Assembly: GCA_902800325.1 (NCBI GenBank)
Contig: CADCDW010000010.1
Coordinates: 1 to 38,677, forward strand
Source: an uncultured Lachnospiraceae bacterium
GTDB lineage: Bacteria; Bacillota; Clostridia; Lachnospirales; Lachnospiraceae
Length of the DNA: 38,677 bases
Direction: 5' to 3'
The position numbers were made by a program, and so were the translations under genes. The notes under the pieces are model-generated. The model was not told the origin of the DNA. It was given only the letters and a program-made list of their open reading frames with translations, and did not search any database. Shown piece by piece: positions 8,363 through 17,044 of this stretch (positions are counted from its first letter, which is position 1; every line of letters begins with the position of its first letter).

Positions 8363-8983
8363 TATCATAAGTTCAACCTTATTACCACTTACTCCAACCT
8401 TGATATCATCAGCAAGATTGGCTACAATCGACTTGTCAAGCTCATCCCATGCTTCCTCGGCATCCTCGTCATCTTTTTTTGCATGATCGAGACTTTTTTT
8501 ATACATTTCCATAGACCATACATGAACACATGAATCAAGAGCCATATTGTCCATATCCACCTTTCCGGTAGAACCATACATAAAAATTCTATTGCCGTAA
8601 TTGACAACTTTACCACTTATGGAATCGAGATTATACATCCCGTTTTCTATAAATTCCCTTATCCTTCCCATAACGCCCTTAGCCGCTGAATTCTTTTTAT
8701 CGGAAGCTGTTTTTAGAAGTTCTTTCTTCTTATCGAAATTCATTTTGGCAGATGCTATAAAATGCATAATGCATATCTTATCAATTTTATTTTCGAGCCA
8801 GAATTCAGCTTCAAAATCACCTGTTATGGATTTTAACATACCGAGAGCTTCTTCAGCCAAAAGTCTGAGTCTCAGGGAACTTTTTCGGTCAAGTTCTAAA
8901 TCACCTGCAAATTTTATAACCATATCAAGTGCTTCGGCTGCGCCTTCGCCCTTATTTTTAACAATTATCTTCTCCGTCTGCAT
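8348..8983 (-). CDS. Degenerate RsbW/HATPase_c_2-like protein of the partner-switching operon
   Basis: A 211-residue soluble protein. Its N-terminal part (LRLRLLAEEALGMLKSI, about 40-56) aligns with the N-box of anti-sigma kinases (compare LQLAVEEIFVNIASYA in the neighbour at 9325). The Mg-coordinating Asn is replaced by Met, and no clear DxGxG motif is visible. A lid-like AAKGVMGRIREFIENG follows near residue 110. It probably has the GHKL fold but may not bind ATP or phosphorylate. The C-terminal half is acidic and unassigned. It is encoded nine bases after the STAS gene, so it is likely a third partner: a pseudokinase, adaptor or decoy. I know no named family for it; function is inference from context. 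Confidence 0.6.
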   Translation of the reverse strand: MQTEKIIVKNKGEGAAEALDMVIKFAGDLELDRKSSLRLRLLAEEALGMLKSITGDFEAEFWLENKIDKICIMHFIASAKMNFDKKKELLKTASDKKNSAAKGVMGRIREFIENGMYNLDSISGKVVNYGNRIFMYGSTGKVDMDNMALDSCVHVWSMEMYKKSLDHAKKDDEDAEEAWDELDKSIVANLADDIKVGVSGNKVELMIEKSF

Positions 8984-8992
8984 TCCTGTCTC

Positions 8993-9292
8993 CTACTCTA
9001 TAGTTAAGAATTCAATAAAATTAGTTATCTCGAAAACTTCCATAACATCCTCTGATACATTTCTCACAACCATACTTCCCTGTTCGGACATCTTCTTATA
9101 AGCATAGGCCAGTGTCCTCAATCCGTCACTTGAGATATATTCAAGTTTTTGCATATCAAAAACAAGCTTTTTTACTCCCGGAAGTTCTTCTGTCAGTCTG
9201 GTCTTTAAATCAGGTGCAGTTAATGTATCCAGAGTTCCTTCTAATTCTATAGTTAAATTATCTCCATCTCGATTACTGATTATGTTAAACAT
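8993..9292 (-). CDS. STAS-domain anti-sigma factor antagonist (RsbV/SpoIIAA-like)
   Basis: A 99-residue single STAS domain. The phosphorylation loop reads YISSDGLRTL; by alignment with SpoIIAA the phosphorylated serine is S55. In the usual cycle the kinase encoded upstream phosphorylates it and the PP2C phosphatase encoded downstream reverses this. The unphosphorylated form sequesters the kinase. The open frame allows a start seven codons earlier, but AGGAGG lies directly before the ATG at 9292, so I use that. Operon spacing is tight on both sides (32 and 9 bases). Confidence 0.88.
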   Translation of the reverse strand: MFNIISNRDGDNLTIELEGTLDTLTAPDLKTRLTEELPGVKKLVFDMQKLEYISSDGLRTLAYAYKKMSEQGSMVVRNVSEDVMEVFEITNFIEFLTIE

Positions 9293-9324
9293 TTTAAGTC
9301 CTCCTAATATCAAAAATATAATTA

Positions 9325-9732
9325 TTATAAATATTTTATTATGGTTAAAATATTTTGACTATCCACGTAATCATATTCAACATCATCCATAATATTTTTG
9401 ACCATATAAATTCCAAATCCGCCCTCTGTACGTTCTTCAAGTGGCATATTAAGATCCGGATCCTCCTTTTCCAAAGGATTATACTTTATACCTCCGTCTA
9501 TAAAAGTTATGACAGCCGCTTTTGGCTCCTCCTGTACATTAACTTTTACTATAGCATATCCCGTCTTGTCAACATAGGCATAGCTTGCAATGTTTACAAA
9601 TATTTCTTCAACGGCAAGCTGAAGCTTCAACCTGAGCTTTTTAGGATATTCTATTTTGGATAACTCTTCCCATATAAAATTCATTATGTCATCAAGTTTT
9701 TCCAACTTAGCATCTACTTTTAATTCATTCAT
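9325..9732 (-). CDS. RsbW/SpoIIAB-like serine kinase, ATP-binding anti-sigma-type protein
   Basis: A 135-residue GHKL ATPase. It has N-box VEEIFVNIASYAY with N47, G1 box FIDGGIKYNP (about 77-86) and G2 box GGFGIYMVKNI (104-114). All ATP-binding elements are present, unlike the paralogue-like protein at 8348. Members phosphorylate a STAS partner and hold a client, usually a sigma factor, inactive. No sigma factor gene occurs in this window, so the client is unknown; it may be a distant sigma factor or a non-sigma protein such as an enzyme or cytoskeletal element. A strong AGGAGG site precedes the ATG. Confidence 0.88.
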   Translation of the reverse strand: MNELKVDAKLEKLDDIMNFIWEELSKIEYPKKLRLKLQLAVEEIFVNIASYAYVDKTGYAIVKVNVQEEPKAAVITFIDGGIKYNPLEKEDPDLNMPLEERTEGGFGIYMVKNIMDDVEYDYVDSQNILTIIKYL

Positions 9733-9786
9733 ACAAACCTCCTGATAAAAACTTATTCATTAATATTCTTATCAATATTTACGTTC

Positions 9787-10923
9787 TTATGAAAAACTAG
9801 AGAAATTTCTTATATAAGAATCCAGTTTCGCATAATCATCGGAATCCAGTAAATAAACCACAAATGCTGCCTGCATCTTAGGATCACCTATATTAAATTT
9901 ATAGCCTTCTCCTTCACCTCCGGGGCCAAACCAGTTTTCTGCAAAAAGATAGAGTTCTTCTTTTTTTACATAAGCAGTATACTGGGCATAACCATAACCT
10001 CCATCTCTATTAACCCACTGGTCATACTCATTATAATAACCATTGCTCATATTGTCATTTCTGGACTCTGCAAAATCCTTTTTATCAATTGATTTTTTAT
10101 TGACTTTCTCTGTATATGTTTCATCATCAATATCCCAGATATCATTATTATAATCCTCCAGATTATGTGCTTCAAATCTGGACTCGGCTCTTATATTGCA
10201 CATAACGCCTATGGTTGCGGTTTCATTGCCGTCAAAATGTTCCATTAAAAGCTTATAAAGATACTGTTCTTCCGTCAGTTCTACCAGCTTATCATATTTC
10301 TTTTCCGAAAAAGAAGCAGCTGATTCTTCCATAGGTATATCCTTGATAATCTCTTCCTTTTTAAGTTTAGAACCCGGAAGTATTAATTCGACCATAAAGA
10401 ACATAAGAACAATAAAAATAATACCTGCTATAAAAAGTATAATTTTTCTCCTTCTGTAAGAAAAATTTTTATCTTTTATATTTCTGTCTATGATATTTTG
10501 TAGTTTTTGTTTTTCATCCGCAAAAAATGCAAGAATTCTGTTTCTCTTTCTCTTTCTTTTATCATTTACACGGCTTCTGTGCCTTTGTCTTATCTCATCC
10601 TGCTTTTTTCTGTGTGTGCTTATAAATTCATCCGTCTTTTTAGTGCGCTGTTCAAATTTTTGAAGACGTTGTTCATCACCCTTTATATATTTTTCTTCAA
10701 TTTTTTTACGACGTTCGGCAATACGTTCATCATACATCTGCCTATGTCTGTTTAAAACCTCTTCATTTCTTTTTCTTAACGCTTCAAGTTTTTCATCATT
10801 TGATTTCAGAAATTTTTCCTGTCTTTCAACAGTTTTATTGCTTTTGTCGATTATTTTTTGATAAGTCGTATTTTCCTTTTCTACTCTATTAATTTTTTTG
10901 CTTGAATTATTGTCTATGCTCAT
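9787..10923 (-). CDS. Membrane-anchored lysozyme-like protein with cytoplasmic coiled coil
   Basis: 378 residues in three parts. Residues 1-160 are highly charged, rich in K, R, E and Q, and predicted coiled coil. One TM helix follows at about 161-183, preceded by YRRRK, so the N-terminus should be inside. Residues about 218-378 resemble the phage-tail lysozyme domain (YLYKLLMEHFDGNETATIGVMCNIRAESRF). E247 in RAESRF is the likely catalytic acid, and GGYGYAQYT and WFGPGGEG complete the pattern. This suggests a type II membrane protein that may cut or bind peptidoglycan outside while its coiled coil faces the cytoplasm. It is first in the apparent operon with the partner-switching genes, 54 bases before the kinase. 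Linking the switch to wall remodelling is inference. Confidence 0.7.
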   Translation of the reverse strand: MSIDNNSSKKINRVEKENTTYQKIIDKSNKTVERQEKFLKSNDEKLEALRKRNEEVLNRHRQMYDERIAERRKKIEEKYIKGDEQRLQKFEQRTKKTDEFISTHRKKQDEIRQRHRSRVNDKRKRKRNRILAFFADEKQKLQNIIDRNIKDKNFSYRRRKIILFIAGIIFIVLMFFMVELILPGSKLKKEEIIKDIPMEESAASFSEKKYDKLVELTEEQYLYKLLMEHFDGNETATIGVMCNIRAESRFEAHNLEDYNNDIWDIDDETYTEKVNKKSIDKKDFAESRNDNMSNGYYNEYDQWVNRDGGYGYAQYTAYVKKEELYLFAENWFGPGGEGEGYKFNIGDPKMQAAFVVYLLDSDDYAKLDSYIRNFSSFS

Positions 10924-11004
10924 TTTATCCTCTGTTTAATGTTATATAAATAATCACTTATCATTTACAAAAAGATTTAAACTTAAATCTTATTTATACA
11001 TTAG

Positions 11005-11961
11005 CTAATCGAGTCCAAACTTTTCTTTAAAATCTTTTAGTTCTTTATTCCATTTATCAGCCAGTTCCCCGTCTGCTCTGCTCTTTATATCATAATTTTC
11101 AATAATATAATTCAAAAGATAATCACTGGTCTTGGCTGTACCGTTTATATTGACATGATCATTATAATCAAGCATATCTGTATTCCAGTCAAAAGAAAGC
11201 TCATCCGTCATAAGATTAAAATCAATATATTTGATACCAAGTTCATCACTTATCTTTTTTATACCGTTATGTTTTTTATAGTTATAATTTTTCGGCGAAG
11301 GCATACTCACAAGTATAAGTTCTATATCATGCTCATCACACAAGCTTTTTATCTTCTCCAAATAAAGTTTTGACAGAGGTCTTATTCTAAAAACACCATC
11401 GGTAGGTATCATATACTCTTCACCCGAATAACCTGCTATAACATCCCTTATCTCAAAGCCTTTAAAATGCGGTTTTGTCTTCTGATCCTTATCTCCAAGC
11501 ATAACCTTCCATAACTCATGATATTTGGTTGCAGGTAAAAAATCATACATAATCTGATATACGAGTATATGCAACTCAGTTTCGACATCATGCGTCAAAA
11601 TACCTGTTTCGAGCAATATAACCTTTGGCGACTGATTCTCAACTATATTGTAAAGTTCAAAGTAAGTCTCAGGAACAACCTGTCCTGCCTGTCCTGCTAT
11701 ATATGAAGTGATACCTTTTTCTTCCCAAAAGTCCATCGGATTGATCATACCATACGAAAGGCTGTCCCCCATAATCAAGACATCGATAGTATCCTCAGGT
11801 TCCTGCATAAGACTCAGATAATAACTGTCATGCTCGGTTACATATTTAACCATATCGAGTCTCAACGGATTAAATACAAAATTTAAAATTGATAAGACTG
11901 CTATCAGCGTCAAAAAAAAGCCAATCGTGCGAAGGAGTTTTCCCTTTTTAGAAGCCTGCAT
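11005..11961 (-). CDS. Membrane-anchored SGNH-fold protein paired with the MBOAT acyltransferase
   Basis: 318 residues with one N-terminal TM helix (about 11-30) followed by an extracytoplasmic SGNH domain. The nucleophile is S67 in IMGDSLSYG, and the C-terminal D268-H269 lies in YNDHVNINGTA, typical of DltD/AlgJ/AlgX-like partners. Its first codons overlap the last 14 bases of the MBOAT gene, and AGGAGGTGG precedes the ATG, so translation is coupled. Such pairs move acyl groups (usually acetyl) from the membrane enzyme to a cell-wall or exopolysaccharide acceptor; the SGNH protein does the final transfer or hydrolysis. The acceptor is unknown, though an LCP ligase gene sits close upstream. 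Confidence 0.8.
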   Translation of the reverse strand: MQASKKGKLLRTIGFFLTLIAVLSILNFVFNPLRLDMVKYVTEHDSYYLSLMQEPEDTIDVLIMGDSLSYGMINPMDFWEEKGITSYIAGQAGQVVPETYFELYNIVENQSPKVILLETGILTHDVETELHILVYQIMYDFLPATKYHELWKVMLGDKDQKTKPHFKGFEIRDVIAGYSGEEYMIPTDGVFRIRPLSKLYLEKIKSLCDEHDIELILVSMPSPKNYNYKKHNGIKKISDELGIKYIDFNLMTDELSFDWNTDMLDYNDHVNINGTAKTSDYLLNYIIENYDIKSRADGELADKWNKELKDFKEKFGLD

Positions 11962-13531
11962 AAATCAAGTCCACCTCCTCATGTCCCGGTCCGTATACTC
12001 CGAGAATTATAACTCCGACTATAAGACTTATATATAAAAGCCATCTGACCGGAAGTTTCCTTTCGGCAAGCCATGCTCCAAAATCCTTATGCTTTTCTCT
12101 GAAAGCTCCCACTATGGTTACAATTATAAGACCAAATAAAACAGCTATCCAGTCAAGTCTGTCAAGTCCCATATTTAAAAATGCGCCATTAAACAGTTCG
12201 GATATCTTAAAATTACGGAACATGGATTTAAACATACTGAAACCAAGTTTTAAGTCTTCGGCTCTAAAGAACAGCTCACCGGTAAATATAATAACCCAAG
12301 TCTTGATTCTTCTGACCCATCTGTACCATATGGTTTTATCGCTTATCTTCAAACCGGAAACCGCTTTTTGTCTGACTGGTTCAAGTGCCTGTTCGATAAG
12401 TATTACAGTAAAATAATAAAGACCATAGCATATAAATCCCCATGCTGCCCCATGCCAAAGACCGTTTGAAAGCCATACCGGAAGAAGCGCTATCGCAAGT
12501 TCAACCAATCTTGTCACATTTTTTCCTACTTTATCAGGTCCGTATTTAGTCCATCTTTTAACAGGCCCTGACATCGCAACCGGATAAAATATATATGTCT
12601 TAAACCATACGCCAAGTGACATATGCCACCTGCGCCAGAATTCAGATGCATCCATTGAAAGAAACGGTTGTCTGAAGTTTTCGGGCAAAGTTATACCAAA
12701 AAGCTTCGCACTTCCTATAACTATATCTATACAACCGGAAAATTCCATATAAAGCTGTAAAGTATAAGTAATGGAAGCCGCAGCTATATAAGCACCATGA
12801 TAAGAAGCCGCATTATTAAAAAGCTCTGACACTATAACATAAAGTCTGTCAGCAATAACCAGTTTTTTAAACAAGCCCCAGAAAATACGTATATATCCCT
12901 GTGCCAGATTGTCAACATCAAGCGACTCTCCTGCATAAAGCTTTTCATTTATATCTGTATAAGCGGCTATCGGTCCTTCCATTATAGTCGGGAAAAACAA
13001 TAAAAACAGCAAAAGCTTAAGAGGATTTTTCTGTGCCTTTACCTTTCCCCAATACACATCAGCCACATAACCGACTGCCTGAAGAGTGTAGAAAGAGATA
13101 CCGAGCGGCATAATCAGATTCTTTCCTTTAAGTATCGTTTTACCGCCTGCCAGTATATTGTTTACATTTTCAGCAAAGAAATTATAATATTTTAAGTATA
13201 AAAGTATACTTAATATAAGAATGATTCCTGTTACCAGTATAAACTTTTCTTTTTTTTGCTGCTTCTTCTTGTAGATTTTCTTTTCTTCTTTTGCAAGCTG
13301 CTTTATGATTTCTTTTTTCTTTTTATCTAACTTTTCTATAACTAATGCTGTTATATATGAGATAACGGCTGTCATGACAGAATATATGACATACACTTTT
13401 GAATGATAAAACGCATAAGCCATACTTGACATTAAAAGTATAAACCATCTAAGCTTTTTGGGCATCAATTGATATATAAATGCCACAATAGGAATAAAGT
13501 ACAAAAAATAAGCGATTTTATAGTATTCCAT
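11948..13531 (-). CDS. MBOAT-family O-acyltransferase (AlgI/PatA/DltB type)
   Basis: A 527-residue polytopic membrane protein. Conserved MBOAT features are SFYTLQAVGYVADVYWG, the EFWRRWHMSLGVWF segment with H303, and the catalytic H360 in NGLWHGAAWGF. A long basic Lys-rich cytoplasmic loop (about 68-96) separates early helices and is unusually charged. It should carry an acyl group across the membrane for polymer O-acylation, working with the SGNH protein encoded immediately downstream. Length and motifs match the AlgI type rather than DltB, and no dltA or dltC homologue is nearby, so D-alanylation is unlikely. The start is behind AGAGGAA. Confidence 0.9.
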   Translation of the reverse strand: MEYYKIAYFLYFIPIVAFIYQLMPKKLRWFILLMSSMAYAFYHSKVYVIYSVMTAVISYITALVIEKLDKKKKEIIKQLAKEEKKIYKKKQQKKEKFILVTGIILILSILLYLKYYNFFAENVNNILAGGKTILKGKNLIMPLGISFYTLQAVGYVADVYWGKVKAQKNPLKLLLFLLFFPTIMEGPIAAYTDINEKLYAGESLDVDNLAQGYIRIFWGLFKKLVIADRLYVIVSELFNNAASYHGAYIAAASITYTLQLYMEFSGCIDIVIGSAKLFGITLPENFRQPFLSMDASEFWRRWHMSLGVWFKTYIFYPVAMSGPVKRWTKYGPDKVGKNVTRLVELAIALLPVWLSNGLWHGAAWGFICYGLYYFTVILIEQALEPVRQKAVSGLKISDKTIWYRWVRRIKTWVIIFTGELFFRAEDLKLGFSMFKSMFRNFKISELFNGAFLNMGLDRLDWIAVLFGLIIVTIVGAFREKHKDFGAWLAERKLPVRWLLYISLIVGVIILGVYGPGHEEVDLIYAGF

Positions 13532-13624
13532 TTTTTTCCTCTATGTTAATCATTTTTATACTAATCATATCATAAAACTGTTATTTAAATTATAAACCAG
13601 AATAAAAGAGCTAATATAAGCGCA

Positions 13625-14281
13625 TCAACCGGTGTGAAGAAAAATTCTTTCTCTTGCGATTTGTCCACTGGACTCCCGGGATTTTTCCCCCGGTTCGACA
13701 CCTGATGCAAGGCGTGACCATTTTTCATAAAAATTTGTTTTTGTAAATACGAAGCCCGAAAGTATAAAATCATTCCAGAGCGCAAGAGGAAGCATTATTA
13801 TAAGAAATCTTCCCCAAAGTGCCCAATAATTCATACCTGAATATCTTCCCTCAACTCCGGCAACCATCAAAACCGCCAAAAAGAGCAATGCGTAGATAAT
13901 GCATATACCATTTCCGAGAATCCTTTCCGACCTGTCAGGGTCAGGCACATGTGACATTTTACGCGTTTTTTTTCTTAACAGGGATTTAAAAACTCCCGGT
14001 GCCGCATATGCAAGTATAAAAAATGTAGTATTGATAAGAACTATCTCAATAAAAGAAAGAACTATACTGAAAAGGAACTCTCTCTTATAATCAGGTTCAG
14101 ATGTTATAATCTTAACATCCGAATTGGTGTTTACCAAGACCAAAAGTGAAACAACAAAAAGCGCTAAAACCGCTATCCATCTTATAAATTCACGATATGA
14201 AAATCTTACAAGTCTCGACTCGTGTAAATTCTCTCCCGCTTCACCATCTTCATAATAAGCATTCTGACCGTTATCGTTCAT
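13625..14281 (-). CDS. Membrane protein, family unknown, possibly frameshifted at its C-terminus
   Basis: About 218 residues from the ATG at 14281, which has AAAGGAG upstream. The ATG six codons earlier contains that same ribosome site and is unlikely to be the start. Four helices are predicted (about 35-51, 72-94, 126-144, 157-178). After the last helix the frame turns hydrophilic and stops in FLHTG. The +1 frame instead continues over EFFFTPVDALILALLFWFII and stops at 13585, a convincing membrane helix. An extra T in the run near 13645-13655 would explain this. I do not recognise the family. It lies between the LCP and MBOAT genes and may belong to the same envelope operon. Confidence 0.65.
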   Translation of the reverse strand: MNDNGQNAYYEDGEAGENLHESRLVRFSYREFIRWIAVLALFVVSLLVLVNTNSDVKIITSEPDYKREFLFSIVLSFIEIVLINTTFFILAYAAPGVFKSLLRKKTRKMSHVPDPDRSERILGNGICIIYALLFLAVLMVAGVEGRYSGMNYWALWGRFLIIMLPLALWNDFILSGFVFTKTNFYEKWSRLASGVEPGEKSRESSGQIARERIFLHTG

Positions 14282-14371
14282 ATTGTCTTCTCCTTTCACA
14301 TCCTGCTTTGTACAATTATACTACGCTCTTTATTTTTATAATTGATTACATACTCTATAACCTGCTTATTA

Positions 14372-15913
14372 TCACTGTTCTACAGGTATAACAACCTTTT
14401 CGTTGGCATAAATCTGTCTCAGATATTCTTTTGCCTGATTGACCGTATTTTCATCAGGAACCATAACATAAACTACCGCACTTCCGGTTGAGTATGCAGT
14501 TGTCATAAGATCTGAACCGGTAACACTATACTTAACCACGTCCCAGCTTGCTCCGCTGTCTAACTGATCCTTAACGAATCCTGCTATCTCATCATAACTC
14601 ATACTTGTGACAACGCAATCAGAAACCTCATTCCATATACCTGTATAATTCTTAAGTATCTGCGGACTGGTCGCTTTATTGACTATACCTTCTATAACCG
14701 CCATCTGGTTTTTACCACGTTGTCTGTCTCCTTGTGCAAAAGCATGTCTTTCTCTCGCAAATAAAAGTGCCTGTTTTCCATTTACCTCATTATATCCCTG
14801 GTTGAAATGATATGTCATATTGACGACATCATTATCAAAGCCTTCAAAGTCATAATCCGAATAAACAGTTATACCGCCCAAAGCATCTATAACATCTATA
14901 AATCCATCAAAATTTATTCTTACATAATCATCAACACTTACACCATACAACATTTCAAGTGTATCCATGGTAACGTCTATACCGTAAGCTCCGGAGTGTG
15001 TCAGCTTATCTTTAACTCCTCCCGATATAGAAAGCGGTACATAATAATCTCTCGGAGTACTTATCATCAAAATCTGATGAGTCTTTGTATTGACAGTCAT
15101 AAGAATATTGGTGTCACTGTTACTGTTAGCAACAATACTTCCCCTTGTATCAACACCATTTAACAGTATTGTAAATGCGTAACTGTTCTCATCAGCCTTT
15201 TTTTCTTCGGTTGTGATTTCTGTCTTGAAGTCTTTGTTATATATGGATCTTATCTTTTGCTCAACGTCTTCATAACCTTCCATGCCTTCAACTATACCCA
15301 GATAAGCATCATTCATAATAATAGCCTGTGTCTGATTGTCGTAAAGAGCCTGAACCAATTCGTCGGTATTGGCATATTCGGTACAATAAATCTGCTTTCC
15401 GAGGAGCTCATTTATCGCTTTTACCGTAGCATCGGTATTGTCCCTGTCCAATGTAGTAAGTATACCAAAATTATATGCTCCCGCATCGTTTATCGTCCTG
15501 GCGGAATCATCCGTTTTAACATATACATTGACATTATCAATTTTAGTTGCCACACCTGACATATCTTTTATCTTCTTATATGTGAAGTTGACATAAAAGC
15601 ATCCGATTAACAGCATAGAACTGACGATAACCGATAAAAACGACGCAACAATTCCTGTAGCTTTCCATTTTTGTAAAAACATAAAGAATAAAACAAGAAC
15701 CGTCAAAAGCAGCGTAACCTTGGCAACATACGAACCCGGTATAAGCTTTAATCTTATAGCATATACCATAAAAAATGCGCTTATAATAAGCTGGATAAAA
15801 CATACTATAAGACCAATCACCATAATAGCCTTGTTCATCTTTTTTTCTCTGGCTTTTTTACTGTTCCTGACCGTTCTTCCTTTTCCTCTCATCTGTTGAT
15901 TCTTACTTTCCAT
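14372..15913 (-). CDS. LytR-CpsA-Psr (LCP) family wall-polymer ligase
   Basis: 513 residues. A basic N-terminus is followed by three closely spaced helices (about 29-52, 58-77, 83-108). An extracytoplasmic region then precedes the LCP domain (about 245-420). LCP landmarks are ILLNGVDTRG, SDTNILMTVN, ISTPRDYYVPL and LFARERHAFAQGDRQRGKNQ; the arginines and aspartates there bind the pyrophosphate of the lipid-linked polymer. LCP enzymes move teichoic acid-like polymers or capsule from undecaprenyl carriers to peptidoglycan. Three helices instead of one is a feature of the clostridial sub-branch. The start has AGAGGAG upstream and an extended -10 promoter is visible. Confidence 0.9.
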   Translation of the reverse strand: MESKNQQMRGKGRTVRNSKKAREKKMNKAIMVIGLIVCFIQLIISAFFMVYAIRLKLIPGSYVAKVTLLLTVLVLFFMFLQKWKATGIVASFLSVIVSSMLLIGCFYVNFTYKKIKDMSGVATKIDNVNVYVKTDDSARTINDAGAYNFGILTTLDRDNTDATVKAINELLGKQIYCTEYANTDELVQALYDNQTQAIIMNDAYLGIVEGMEGYEDVEQKIRSIYNKDFKTEITTEEKKADENSYAFTILLNGVDTRGSIVANSNSDTNILMTVNTKTHQILMISTPRDYYVPLSISGGVKDKLTHSGAYGIDVTMDTLEMLYGVSVDDYVRINFDGFIDVIDALGGITVYSDYDFEGFDNDVVNMTYHFNQGYNEVNGKQALLFARERHAFAQGDRQRGKNQMAVIEGIVNKATSPQILKNYTGIWNEVSDCVVTSMSYDEIAGFVKDQLDSGASWDVVKYSVTGSDLMTTAYSTGSAVVYVMVPDENTVNQAKEYLRQIYANEKVVIPVEQ

Positions 15914-15974
15914 TTTTTTCTCCTCTTTACGTTAATAATTTCTGTCAAAAAGTTTACAATAAACTTATCGTAGT

Positions 15975-16003
15975 ATTATATCATAAACGATATAACAAAT
16001 GCA
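15975..16003 (-). promoter_or_regulatory. Promoter of the LCP gene (extended -10)
   Basis: The minus strand carries TGATATAAT (TATAAT at 15975-15980) with TGCATT 17 bases upstream. The -35 is weak but the TGn extension compensates. A short inverted repeat ATATC/GATAT lies in the spacer. The transcript leader would be about 55 bases. Confidence 0.5.
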
Positions 16004-16013
16004 CAACAAATAA

Positions 16014-16793
16014 TTATTTTATAATATTCAAAAACATATTCCTATCCTGCAGATAAGAAAGAATCTTACTTTCTTCTATCTGTTTTACTGCTTTTTGACA
16101 AAACTCCTGCCCCGGCAGGCTCACAAGAACCGTAAACATTATCCATACGATTATAAGTCCCATAACTCCGCCTAAAAGTGCTCCTCCAAGCTTATTTAAA
16201 CTGCCTACAACAGGAAGATTCGATATAAATCTAAGTGCAACGACTATAATTGCAAGTACAACTCCCACCAACAAACATGATGCAAGATATGCCAGCAGCC
16301 TCATAGCCCTTCCAACCACATACTTTGCTATATAATCATAGAAATTATCTGCTTCTATATCTGTTTTTTTGCCATAGTTATTATTTTTAATAAGCTCTTT
16401 TTTCAGGCTTTCGGGAATCTCAAGATTATTAATTATATTAATCTGGTCGCTTAAATCAGGATCAAATCCATAAGCTTCTTCTTTTAGTTTTTTAATAAGC
16501 TCCTTATCTTCGACGGAATCCTTAAGCTGTATACCGGTTTTATAAAAATAATCATTTTTCACCTTTAATTCCACATCCTCTTCAATCAACTGACTTATCT
16601 TTTCGGTAAAATAGTCATCAAGAACTGTCCTCTGAACCATGATATTGTACATAAATGGTGAAATAAGATATGCAAGAACTATAGATGCAACGGAAAAAAC
16701 CGCTCCAAGCAGACTTTTTACAAGACCCTTCATATATCCGCACACTGCACCCAGAATTATTATAATTATAACAACTATCGTAAGAATATTCAT
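16014..16793 (-). CDS. CvpA-family membrane protein
   Basis: 259 residues from the ATG at 16793. The open frame runs 44 codons further, but a GGGGGTG site lies right before this ATG and the extra part is hydrophilic and Asn/Cys-rich. Helices are at about 4-20, 28-46, 160-190 and 205-225. A Lys/Glu-rich extracytoplasmic loop of about 100 residues separates helices 2 and 3. The glycine-rich LNKLGGALLGGVMGLIIVWIM is the hallmark of CvpA/YshB-type proteins. The family is linked to colicin V production, envelope homeostasis and cell division timing, with no defined reaction. It is 100 bases upstream of the LCP gene on the same strand. Confidence 0.8.
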   Translation of the reverse strand: MNILTIVVIIIIILGAVCGYMKGLVKSLLGAVFSVASIVLAYLISPFMYNIMVQRTVLDDYFTEKISQLIEEDVELKVKNDYFYKTGIQLKDSVEDKELIKKLKEEAYGFDPDLSDQINIINNLEIPESLKKELIKNNNYGKKTDIEADNFYDYIAKYVVGRAMRLLAYLASCLLVGVVLAIIVVALRFISNLPVVGSLNKLGGALLGGVMGLIIVWIMFTVLVSLPGQEFCQKAVKQIEESKILSYLQDRNMFLNIIK

Positions 16794-17044
16794 ACAAAAG
16801 CACCCCCGTATATTATAAATATTATTTGAACAAATGTCTACCATATCGTTACTGCATATTTTATAATGTTTGTCACTTATTTTTTCATCTATTTTAGCAT
16901 CCGCAACATAACAAAAGAGCAACAAAATACCGCAAATCCGTTGATGAATTTGCAGTATAAAACAGATATCTGATAAAGTAAATTTTAATCCTTTTTTATT
17001 ATTTCTTTTCTACTACTACATATGACAATTTCGAAGCCCAGACC

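Noticed and set aside
6505-9732. Complete SigB-type general stress operon
   Set aside because: No sigma factor is encoded in the window; only the switch components are present.
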